Below, piece by piece: positions 1 through 5,781 of a stretch of DNA of 5,781 bases (its first letter is position 1; every line of letters begins with the position of its first letter). This DNA is from Planctomycetaceae bacterium. Its GTDB lineage: Bacteria > Planctomycetota > Planctomycetia > Pirellulales > JAEUIK01. Made by a program: the position numbers and the translations under genes. The stretch lies in the NCBI GenBank assembly GCA_015493185.1, contig WGDQ01000730.1, forward strand, positions 1-5,781, read 5' to 3'. Below the pieces are notes generated by a model. That model was not told where the DNA came from. It did not search any database and was given only the letters and a program-made list of their open reading frames with translations.

Positions 1-16
1 AGACTATCTTGAGGGT

Positions 17-2413
17 ATGGCGCAAGCCGACTTTTCTCGCGATCGCTGGTTAATCGAAAAGGCACTTTTCATGCGGCCGGTTTCCCAATGGTGGCAACGC
101 TTTCGAGACATGCTGGCCAGCCATGTCGATGGCGGCTCGCTGGCGGCGTTGCGCATCGCCTTCGGCCTGATCATGGCCGCGAAAACCTACAAATGGCTGC
201 GCCCGCTCGATGGTCGAGGCTGGATCGAAGCGATACGAAGCGGAACGTTCAACAACTGGATCGAGGTCGTTTTCACCGGTCCGAATGTCCACTGGCTTTT
301 TCCTTATCACGGATTCGAGTGGGTTCGTCCGCTACCAGAACCCTGGACGACGGTCGTGGCGGCGACAATGGGCGTCGCCGGATTGCTCGTGGCGGTGGGG
401 CTTTTCTATCGCGTGGCCATTGTGGTGGTTGGCCTGACGTGGACCTATTTCTTTCTGCTCGATGAAACCCATTACAACAACCATTACTACTTGGTGGTGC
501 TGCTCGCGCTGATTCTGGCGATCTCGCCCGCTCACCGCCGCTATAGCCTTGATCGCATTTTTTGGCACCGCGGCGCGACCGATGGGCCTTGGCGCCAAGG
601 CAGCGTGCCGTTCTGGTGCATTTTTCTGCTTCGGTTGCAGTTGTTCGTCGTCTACTTCTATGGCGGCGTTGCCAAGTTTTCCCGGCAATGGCTGCTCGAT
701 GCCGAGCCGGTTTTCTCGCAATTGCAACTACCTCGCGTACAGCAAACCATCCGCTCGCTGCTCAGCACGTTGGGCCATGAAGAGTGGTTCGGCTTCTTTA
801 CGTCGAAGACGATGGCCCTGGCCATCTCACACGCCGGGCTCGTGTTCGACTTGTTCGTTGTGCCGGCGCTCTTGTGGCGGCGAACCCGCTACTTCGCGCT
901 AGCGGCCGGGTGGCTGTTTCACGCGACGAATCACTTCATACTGTTCGACGACATCGGGCTGTTCCCTCACTTGGGAGCCGCCACGATGCTGATCTTCTTC
1001 GAACCCGACTGGCCGAGCCGGCTCGCCTCGTGGTTCCGGCAACCTCGCTGGCGCCGGCCCGATTGGCGCTGGTCGGTGGCCGGCTTGCTGCTGGCACCGC
1101 CGTTGGGCCTGTTGCTGGGTTGGAAACAGCGGCCCGCGGCGTGGGTCGAGAAGCGTTCAGGGGCCGGTCTTTCAACGGCGATTGTTGGGCTGGTGGTGGT
1201 CTGGACCGCGTGGCAACTGCTGATGCCGCTGCGGCATTATTTCATCGCCGGCGATGTTTCGTGGACCGCCGAAGGCGAACGGTGGAGCTGGCGGATGAAG
1301 GCCGGGCTCAAGCATCTGGTGCCCCCGCGCATCCGCGTGGTCGACCGGCACATCGTTCCAGAAGCCAAGCGCATGGCGTGGGACCAATGGCACGGCGAAC
1401 CGACCGTGTTTCGAGAGATTGATCTGGCGCGGCTCGACTGGCGGAAACTGCCGCCCTACGTGGTTTTTTTCCAGCCGCTCTACGGGCAACGTTTGGTTTA
1501 CAATCCATGGTCGGCCACAGCCGGCAACGGCGACCACAGCACCGAAGAAGAGGCAATCAGCAACCCGACGTTTGCCACCGCGGCGTTGCGCGTGGTTGAC
1601 GATTGGAAGACCCACCGGCTCGCCCCGGTCCCGAAACTCTATCAAACGCAAGAGCTATCGCTCGTGCTGTCGGCCGCTCGGCGACGGCTGGCCCAGTTGC
1701 AGGCCGATCCGGCGTTGCAGCAGTCTGTTGCCGAAGCCTGCATCATCGCCCGGCAAATGCGGCAACTACCGCTGAACGAAATTATCGGTCGCAACCTTCG
1801 GGCCCAATTGCACGAGAGGCTGCTTCCTTTGGTCGAGTCGGCGGCACATGGCGATTGGTTTCGCACGCTGTTGGCACGCACCCATCCATTTGCTCTCAAT
1901 GGTGCGTCGGGCGGGCAGTGGCTCTTGGGTATCGAATCGCTTCTGTTCGTCCGACGTGGAGCGGCGGGGCTAGTCGTTGTCGATCAATCGGCGTTGCCGT
2001 TTCTTGCCAGCGAACCGCCCCATGTACGCGAAGTGTATGTCGACAGCGATCGTTTCACCCCCGAGGAGTGGAAGGCCTTTCCTCGTGCCTTCGTGCACCA
2101 GCAGCCAGACGGAAGCTACGAGTTGCTTTGGAATCTCTACGCCGATCTCTCACCCTTGCAGGCCCGGGTCATGCAAGGCCGTCCGTTCATGTGCCATCAA
2201 TACGCGCAGCGAATCGCCGCGTGGTGGCAAAACGAGTATGGACGCCGGCCCGAGGTGTATTTCACCAGCTACGTGGGGCTGGCTCCCGCCCGACCACAAC
2301 TGGCGATCGACCCCACCGTGGACCTGGCCAACACCCGACTGAATCTTTGGGGGCACAACGACTGGATCGCGCCGTGGCACGACCAGAAACCGGCGGCAAC
2401 AGCAGACCGCTGA
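17..2413 (+). CDS. Vitamin K-dependent gamma-carboxylase-like (GGCX/HTTM) integral membrane protein
   Basis: The protein has about 798 residues (human GGCX has 758). About ten hydrophobic segments lie before residue 410 (roughly 41-56, 112-130, 132-148, 158-170, 199-217, 263-286, 291-310, 313-327, 353-368, 386-405), followed by a soluble C-terminal half. From memory it aligns with GGCX over the whole membrane part: FFLLDETHYNNHYYL (145-159) matches FLLDKTSWNNHSYL, FVVYFYGGVAKFSRQW (210-225) matches FIVYFIAGVKKLDADW, FHATNHFILF matches FHCMNSQLF, and SWTAEGERWSW near 415 matches NWTNGLYGYSW. K220 falls on the GGCX catalytic base K218, and H156 on H160. In animals the family carboxylates Glu using reduced vitamin K, O2 and CO2; the bacterial substrate is unknown. 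There are only three Cys (201, 575, 726). The start is uncertain: GAGGGT abuts the ATG at 17, no in-frame stop precedes it, and the ATG at 71 (Met19) has AAGG eight bases upstream. The family call is firm; carboxylase activity is inference. Confidence 0.9.
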   Translation: MAQADFSRDRWLIEKALFMRPVSQWWQRFRDMLASHVDGGSLAALRIAFGLIMAAKTYKWLRPLDGRGWIEAIRSGTFNNWIEVVFTGPNVHWLFPYHGFEWVRPLPEPWTTVVAATMGVAGLLVAVGLFYRVAIVVVGLTWTYFFLLDETHYNNHYYLVVLLALILAISPAHRRYSLDRIFWHRGATDGPWRQGSVPFWCIFLLRLQLFVVYFYGGVAKFSRQWLLDAEPVFSQLQLPRVQQTIRSLLSTLGHEEWFGFFTSKTMALAISHAGLVFDLFVVPALLWRRTRYFALAAGWLFHATNHFILFDDIGLFPHLGAATMLIFFEPDWPSRLASWFRQPRWRRPDWRWSVAGLLLAPPLGLLLGWKQRPAAWVEKRSGAGLSTAIVGLVVVWTAWQLLMPLRHYFIAGDVSWTAEGERWSWRMKAGLKHLVPPRIRVVDRHIVPEAKRMAWDQWHGEPTVFREIDLARLDWRKLPPYVVFFQPLYGQRLVYNPWSATAGNGDHSTEEEAISNPTFATAALRVVDDWKTHRLAPVPKLYQTQELSLVLSAARRRLAQLQADPALQQSVAEACIIARQMRQLPLNEIIGRNLRAQLHERLLPLVESAAHGDWFRTLLARTHPFALNGASGGQWLLGIESLLFVRRGAAGLVVVDQSALPFLASEPPHVREVYVDSDRFTPEEWKAFPRAFVHQQPDGSYELLWNLYADLSPLQARVMQGRPFMCHQYAQRIAAWWQNEYGRRPEVYFTSYVGLAPARPQLAIDPTVDLANTRLNLWGHNDWIAPWHDQKPAATADR

Positions 2414-2506
2414 AGAGCGCTTCGACCGCGCCAGATCGCCTGGCTTGGGTGCGCCGTAGCAACCGCGAGCGTTGTGGCGGCACTCGACGCACATCGACAC
2501 GGTTTG

Positions 2507-2572
2507 TCGGGTGTGCGACTGGTATGCCATAAACCCACTGCCGAGCCGCGCGACCCACGCTTGCACACCTGA
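2507..2572. repeat. Long imperfect inverted repeat (stem-loop) in the convergent gap
   Basis: Bases 2507-2518 can pair with 2561-2572 over 12 consecutive positions, ten Watson-Crick and two G-T wobbles, around a 42-nt loop. The core TCGGGTGTGC / GCACACCTGA is mostly G-C. No T-run follows on either strand, so it is not a standard intrinsic terminator. It may act as a transcript-end stem between convergent genes, be part of a small repeat element, or be chance. Confidence 0.35.
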
Positions 2573-2648
2573 GACGGACAAGCGATCAATGTTAGCCGTT
2601 TGCGCCACGGCGTGCAGGTGAGCAAACCGCCCACCTATGTTTCGCGGT

Positions 2649-2665
2649 GTGGCGGGTGTCGCCAC
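2649..2665 (-). terminator. Weak terminator candidate after the isomerase-like gene
   Basis: A perfect 6-bp stem, GTGGCG/CGCCAC with a 5-nt loop, begins five bases after the stop codon of the leftward gene. The position suits a transcript end, but no U-run follows on the minus strand, so intrinsic termination is doubtful. Confidence 0.3.
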
Positions 2666-2670
2666 GTGAA

Positions 2671-3972
2671 TCAGCTTTCGCCGGACGTTGTCGCATCGAC
2701 CCCGAAAATGCGTTGCACATTGTCGCACAACGTCTGCCGCGCCAGTTCCAACGCTCGCTCTTCCGACCAACCCCGCTCACCAACGAACCGCTCGGCCAGT
2801 ATTTTGGCCAAGATGCGCTTGTACATCGCAAACTTTGGCAGTGCGAACTCCAGCTTGTACATGTCGCTGTAGTAGCCGATTTGTTTGGTACGCGGCACCG
2901 CCTCGAGTCGGGCCGAGGCGTCGTGCTCGATGTACGCCGGGGTGTTCGAGTACCACCAATGCCCAAACGCCACCACGTTCGGAAAAATCCAACTGTAGGC
3001 AACCAGCTCCTGGTTGGTCACACTGGCCAGCACCGAAATGGGAAACGTGACCTGCGGAAAGCCGTTGAACAACTGGCGATACTGGATCAGTGAAACGCGG
3101 CTGTCGAACAAATCTTGCCCTTGGAACACACCCGAGCGGTACACGCGGCGGTTGACGCCGATCATCAAATCCAGTGGCAATTCGAAGTCGGCACAGTAGC
3201 CGGCCAAGGTCCAGAACACATAACACGACACGGTTCGCAGTGCGTCGTCGTCGGCTTTTCCAGCGAGAAGCTGGCCATATGCCCGATCGGCATCGCCCTG
3301 AGAAACAGGCACGGGCGAGAAATCTGGCGGCAACGAAATCGCACACGCCCGAGCACCGTGTGCCTTGAAGTGCTCGAACACACGCCCCACCGCATCGCGC
3401 AGCGAGGCCGCATCGCTGGGTTCCCGACCAGCCATGTGGGCCAGCCGCTGCCGGACCGAAGAATCCGCGAGCTTAAACGTCAAATCGTCGGTCCGCAGGC
3501 ACGGCACATAAACCGACGTGTCGAATCCCTCCAACGGGTCGTCGAAGTCATTGGTCAAAAACACCGACCGAAGCCGCGAGGTTCGTAGCACCTGATCTGC
3601 CCAGTCGGGCCGTGCCATGTGCTGGCCCGCCGTTTCGTATAGCGACTCCCAATTGTCGGGCGTAAGCCGATCGTCGGAGAAACCCCATAGCCGCTGGGCC
3701 ATCTCGATAAGCCAGCTCACCTGCACGGTGTTGTCGAGTGCCGCCAGCATCGGCACGAGTCGGGCCACCTTTTCGCGTGGCGAAAGGCCCGGTTGCTCGA
3801 TCGCCTCGCGCGGCAGTCCCGCCGAATGGGCCAGCTCGGTGTAATAATGATAACCCATTATGTCGGCTAAACTTGTGGCAGACGGATGGTGCGGATCGAT
3901 ATGCGTGTGCGGATCAACCAACCACCATCGATCGATTTCGGCAAAGAGACGATCACGCAGCGTTTCGCTCAT
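2671..3972 (-). CDS. Uronate isomerase-like amidohydrolase-superfamily protein (COG1904/UxaC-like)
   Basis: The predicted protein has 433 residues, a soluble TIM-barrel without a signal peptide; UxaC enzymes have about 425-475. True UxaC interconverts hexuronates (glucuronate/fructuronate). Visible family marks are the HxH metal motif DPHTHID (H22, H24), a His five residues later (H29), HY at 42-43 matching the HY of UxaC 'DHYKW', NDFDDP (141-146) for the UxaC 'TTDDP', VPCLRTDD (156-163), FGHWWY (336-341) for 'GSGWWF', and a late Asp (GYYSD, D370) as the expected strand-8 metal/catalytic Asp. The C-terminal helices (MYKRILAKILAE) also fit. The UxaC arginines after HY and two residues after the late Asp are absent (Y372 at the latter). 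The ATG at 3972 is chosen because HxH then falls at residues 22-24, as in the family; the frame stays open upstream to 4278, but that extension looks non-coding. No Shine-Dalgarno is visible. No hexuronate-pathway neighbours occur here, so family membership is firm and substrate unknown. Confidence 0.88.
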   Translation of the reverse strand: MSETLRDRLFAEIDRWWLVDPHTHIDPHHPSATSLADIMGYHYYTELAHSAGLPREAIEQPGLSPREKVARLVPMLAALDNTVQVSWLIEMAQRLWGFSDDRLTPDNWESLYETAGQHMARPDWADQVLRTSRLRSVFLTNDFDDPLEGFDTSVYVPCLRTDDLTFKLADSSVRQRLAHMAGREPSDAASLRDAVGRVFEHFKAHGARACAISLPPDFSPVPVSQGDADRAYGQLLAGKADDDALRTVSCYVFWTLAGYCADFELPLDLMIGVNRRVYRSGVFQGQDLFDSRVSLIQYRQLFNGFPQVTFPISVLASVTNQELVAYSWIFPNVVAFGHWWYSNTPAYIEHDASARLEAVPRTKQIGYYSDMYKLEFALPKFAMYKRILAKILAERFVGERGWSEERALELARQTLCDNVQRIFGVDATTSGES

Positions 3973-4364
3973 GGTTGACAAGGCCCGAAAAAAGAAAGTC
4001 GACGGACGAGAAAGCTTCCCAATGCCAGGGGAGGCATAAAAAGCTGCGGTTGGAACGAGCACGGGCTGCGGATCGGCCCGCAGGCTCCCCAAGGAGCAAT
4101 CAGAAAAGCCCCGGACGGCGCCGTTCGAAGTGAGTGAAAAACCTGCGAATCGACGGCGTTTCTCCCCAGCCCTGGGTGAGCCGACAATGCTTTCCACGCC
4201 ACCCCTCGACGCTTGGCACTTCTTATAGCCTGCACGCCGGGCGACGCATAGCGGGCCATGGTCTGGCCGGTTGCCCAAGCACCGGTGTAGTCGATCGGCA
4301 AGCCCTTACCCGACGATCGAATAGGGCAGCGAAAACGCAGGACCGATTTTTAGAGAGTTTTTTC
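3973..4364. other. Upstream region of the leftward gene, part of a divergent intergenic region
   Basis: No convincing gene lies here; open frames on both strands give low-complexity, Arg/Pro/Ser-rich translations with no domain. Read on the minus strand, as leader of the isomerase-like gene, it holds two directly adjacent hairpins: CTGCGG/CCGCAG (4066-4083, 6-nt loop) and GCTCC/GGAGC (4084-4097, 4-nt loop). CGGG and CCCG segments outside them could close a three-way junction. The 11-mer at 4091-4101 recurs inverted at 4536-4546. Confidence 0.5.
4222..4227 (-). promoter_or_regulatory. Candidate -10 box for the leftward isomerase-like gene
   Basis: The minus strand reads TATAAG, five of six matches to TATAAT, about 250 nt upstream of the start codon at 3972. 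The expected -35 position (TATGCG at 17-bp spacing) is poor and the extended -10 is only partial. It is the best A/T-rich -10 seen upstream of this gene but remains a guess. Confidence 0.25.
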
Positions 4365-4393
4365 TTGACTTTCCTATTTTCCGCGGGCAGAAT
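4365..4393 (+). promoter_or_regulatory. Sigma70-type promoter for the secreted-protein gene
   Basis: TTGACT (4365-4370, five of six to TTGACA) is followed by a 17-bp spacer and CAGAAT (4388-4393, four of six to TATAAT). A T-rich segment at 4347-4364 lies directly upstream and resembles an UP element. Initiation near 4400 would give a 5' leader of about 295 nt before the ATG at 4696. No better promoter is visible nearer the gene. Confidence 0.6.
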
Positions 4394-4399
4394 GAGCCC

Positions 4400-4695
4400 C
4401 GAATCTTGTTGCCCACCAAAAAGGGGTGCGCTACGGGAAAAAAGTAGAGACATCGCGGCGCTCGCACACCGTGCGATGCGGCCTATCTGCCATGCAGAAA
4501 AGGCCGTCGGAGTCGCGTGCTGGCGTGAGAGTAGCGATTGCTCCTTTTTCAGGGTCGTGAAAAAACATCTGGGGCGAATCAACGGGCAAGAAAAATCGCT
4601 GGCTTCAGTGCGAGGCACCAAAAGGCCAATGCAGGTCGCACGACCAATCGGGAATTCACCAAGTTGAGACTGGTTTCTACGTCAAGGAGTCGCTA
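4400..4695 (+). promoter_or_regulatory. Long structured 5' leader of the secreted-protein gene
   Basis: The stretch between the predicted transcription start and the ATG lacks a credible gene. It contains a series of local stem-loops: TCGCAC/GTGCGA (4462-4476, 3-nt loop); CGGCC-TCTGC/GCAGA-GGCCG (4479-4506, ten pairs with a 2x3 internal loop); TTTTTCA/TGAAAAA (4545-4564, 6-nt loop); GTGC/GCAC (4608-4618); and GGTC/GACC (4634-4645). A-tracts of four to six bases (4418, 4438, 4498, 4560, 4591, 4620) lie mainly between stems. CTCCTT at 4541-4546 is complementary to the Shine-Dalgarno at 4684-4689. I could not match it to a known riboswitch class by eye. Confidence 0.4.
4684..4689 (+). promoter_or_regulatory. 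Strong ribosome binding site (AAGGAG)
   Basis: AAGGAG sits six bases before the ATG at 4696, near-optimal spacing, and fixes the start of the secreted-protein gene. The other two genes in the window lack such a clear site. It can pair with CTCCTT at 4541-4546 in the same leader. Confidence 0.8.
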
Positions 4696-5781
4696 ATGGC
4701 AAAGCAACGTGTGACGGTCCTCGTGTTAGGGTGCGTGGCAGCACTCGCCGTCTTTGCAATGACGGCTGGCCCTGCCGCAGCCGCAATCGTGAATGCAAAC
4801 ATTCCTCTGTCTGGAAATTTTGGCACTAGCCTCACCGCGAATGGTACGCTGACGGTCAGCGCCAATTTCGATGTGACGCTCACGGCGGGAAGCATCGCCG
4901 GAACGCCGGTCAGCGTTACGGTTCCGCTGAACATTCCGCAGCAGTCGTCGCCGATCTCGCTGGTACCCAACCCAACGGTTGTGAACACCAACGCGTCGGG
5001 CAACCTCGATATTGGGTTGGAAGACGCCAATAACAACGGCTTGGCCGACGACTTCCCCGGCTCGCCGCTGCCGGCGCCGGCGCTGCCCGACAGCATGCTC
5101 GACGCCTTGCTCAATGATCTGGACGTAACTTTGATCGGAGCTTCTGGCGCTGGGATTCAGACTAACCAAGTAACGGTCAACGGCACGGCTTCGCTCGATA
5201 TTCTCGGTCTGATCACCGTCGATCTGCCAGTCACAGCAAGGATCGACGCCGATGCCAGCATCAAGAACCTCGCGTTCGATGGTGCCGGGCCGGGCTTCCT
5301 CTTCTCGAAACAAGAGATCAACAGTTCATTTGGCGTCCCCTTCCCAGGTACCGAGGACTACAGCGTTGCGTACAACAGCGCATTGATCGGTGGCGACGTC
5401 AGCGGTCAGGTAGATGGCACGGTCGATGCTGAGTTGGAAGTTGATCTGGGCATTTTCGGAAACGTGACCCAGACCATCGAAGATGCCGCCACGATCAATC
5501 AAACGATCGATCCGCAAACGATCCCGCTGGTCGGTCCTGTGACCCTCGAGCAAATCTTCACGCCCGATCCGATCAGCGACGATTTGAACGCTGCGTTCGC
5601 GTTCGCGCTGCAAGATCCGCTCTCCACGGATCTGAGCCTCTCCGATTCGCAGGCCTTCATCGAAGACTTCGATGTGCCTGTGGATCTCGGTCTGCTCGGA
5701 TCGTTTACGCTCGACGGCGACGTGACGGGTACGGTCAATTTCGACTTGGTGCTGACGTTCACCATTGCCGACACGAGCCTC
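4696..5781 (+). CDS. Secreted, highly acidic beta-rich protein, 3' end beyond the window
   Basis: There are 362 codons without a stop up to the right edge, so the gene is partial. Residues 1-30 form a classic signal peptide (MAKQR, hydrophobic core VTVLVLGCVAALAVFAM, then AGPAAAA), with cleavage likely near residue 30. The mature part has no Cys, and by my count about 42 Asp/Glu (mostly Asp) against three basic residues (R182, K190, K205), giving a very low pI. It alternates like beta strands with many Gly, Val, Thr and Asp. EDANNNGLADDF (109-120) resembles the EF-hand/thrombospondin-3-type calcium loop 'DxNNNGxxD' common in planctomycete secreted proteins. A repeated element is visible: VDLGIFGNVT (249-258) and VDLGLLGSFT (329-338), with GDVSGQV (233) and GDVTGTV (341). 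It has its own promoter and a strong ribosome site. It may be a surface or matrix protein with a C-terminal sorting signal (such as PEP-CTERM) past the edge, but this cannot be seen. The family is not recognised. Confidence 0.85.
   Translation, partial: MAKQRVTVLVLGCVAALAVFAMTAGPAAAAIVNANIPLSGNFGTSLTANGTLTVSANFDVTLTAGSIAGTPVSVTVPLNIPQQSSPISLVPNPTVVNTNASGNLDIGLEDANNNGLADDFPGSPLPAPALPDSMLDALLNDLDVTLIGASGAGIQTNQVTVNGTASLDILGLITVDLPVTARIDADASIKNLAFDGAGPGFLFSKQEINSSFGVPFPGTEDYSVAYNSALIGGDVSGQVDGTVDAELEVDLGIFGNVTQTIEDAATINQTIDPQTIPLVGPVTLEQIFTPDPISDDLNAAFAFALQDPLSTDLSLSDSQAFIEDFDVPVDLGLLGSFTLDGDVTGTVNFDLVLTFTIADTSL

Larger units (their letters stand above)
2414..2670. other. Convergent intergenic region, no clear gene
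   Basis: These 257 nt separate the two convergent genes. Several frames are open across part or all of the region, mostly on the minus strand, but none shows a recognisable domain or a good ribosome binding site, and the openness is expected at this GC content. A weak stem-loop follows the plus-strand gene (GCCAG at 2430-2434 with CTGGC at 2440-2444, 5-nt loop, no T-run). Stronger structures are listed separately. A short inverted pair, GTTTGC/GCAAAC (2598-2603 and 2622-2627), is also present. The stretch could be a decayed gene or an interspersed repeat copy, which cannot be judged from one copy. Confidence 0.6.

Noticed and set aside
2590..2598. Integron attC-like core site (GTTAGCC)
   Set aside because: It does not fit GTTRRRY (C at the sixth position), no matching RYYYAAC partner was found, and no integrase is present.
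2150..2770. Minus-strand open frame of 206 codons through the convergent gap, with several Cys
   Set aside because: Both ends overlap well-supported genes, the translation shows no recognisable domain, and the Cys residues do not form a convincing metal-binding pattern.
4213..4229. Sigma54-like promoter (TTGGCAC then ATAGC)
   Set aside because: The GG and GC are 11 bases apart instead of the required 10, and the -12 element does not match TTGC.
3973..4278. A 102-residue N-terminal extension of the isomerase-like protein, starting at the ATG at 4278
   Set aside because: The extension is Arg/Ser/Gly-rich with no family similarity. The start at 3972 places the HxH motif at the residue position usual for uronate isomerases.
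4531..4550. Intrinsic terminator or attenuator (GAGTAGC, loop, GCTC, then a T-run)
   Set aside because: The stem has only three continuous pairs plus a bulge. The T-run is better explained as one arm of the TTTTTCA/TGAAAAA hairpin.
4223..4621. Minus-strand open frame of 132 codons in the divergent region
   Set aside because: No domain or good start context, and the A/T tracts and hairpins of the leader run through it; it looks like chance openness.
4134..4667. Plus-strand open frame of 177 codons in the divergent region
   Set aside because: It spans the predicted promoter and hairpins, has a Cys/Arg/Ser-rich composition with no domain, and no ribosome site before its start.
4677..5774. Long minus-strand open frames opposite the secreted-protein gene
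   Set aside because: They are shadows of a plus-strand gene with a strong ribosome site and a clear signal peptide.
17..5781. A carboxylase-substrate pair: the GGCX-like protein acting on the acidic secreted protein
   Set aside because: The acidic residues of the secreted protein are mainly Asp, with only about ten scattered Glu and no Glu cluster. The two genes are separated by an opposite-strand gene and have separate promoters.

Overview
The window holds three protein genes, and only one of them (the middle one) is certainly complete. GC content is high. The gene set is a membrane protein of the vitamin K-dependent gamma-glutamyl carboxylase (GGCX/HTTM) family, a uronate-isomerase-like amidohydrolase, and a very acidic secreted protein with a 'DxNNNG' calcium-loop-like motif. 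Together with loosely packed genes and long intergenic leaders, this suggests a chromosome of the Planctomycetota, possibly Pirellulales. That assignment is inference from protein families and style; there is no marker gene here.

Layout: (1) 17-2413, plus strand: an about 798-residue GGCX-like protein. The reading frame is still open at the left edge, so the true start may lie slightly upstream or downstream. (2) 2414-2670: a convergent gap with several stem-loops but no clear gene. (3) 2671-3972, minus strand: a 433-residue COG1904/UxaC-like TIM-barrel enzyme. (4) 3973-4695: a 723-nt divergent regulatory region. It carries a good sigma70-type promoter for the rightward gene (4365-4393), a weak promoter candidate for the leftward gene, and a leader of about 295 nt full of small stem-loops and A-tracts. 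(5) 4696-5781, plus strand: the first 362 codons of a secreted, beta-rich, very acidic protein that runs off the right edge.

The genes do not form an operon: the first two converge and the last two diverge. No shared pathway can be claimed. The points most worth a second look are: the bacterial GGCX homologue that keeps the catalytic lysine (K220) and NNH motif; the isomerase-like enzyme that keeps the metal ligands but lacks the arginines typical of true uronate isomerases; and the long leader of the secreted-protein gene. That leader contains an anti-Shine-Dalgarno sequence, which also occurs inside an 11-bp inverted repeat shared with the leader of the divergent gene. No RNA gene, CRISPR array, insertion sequence or complete new multi-gene system is visible.
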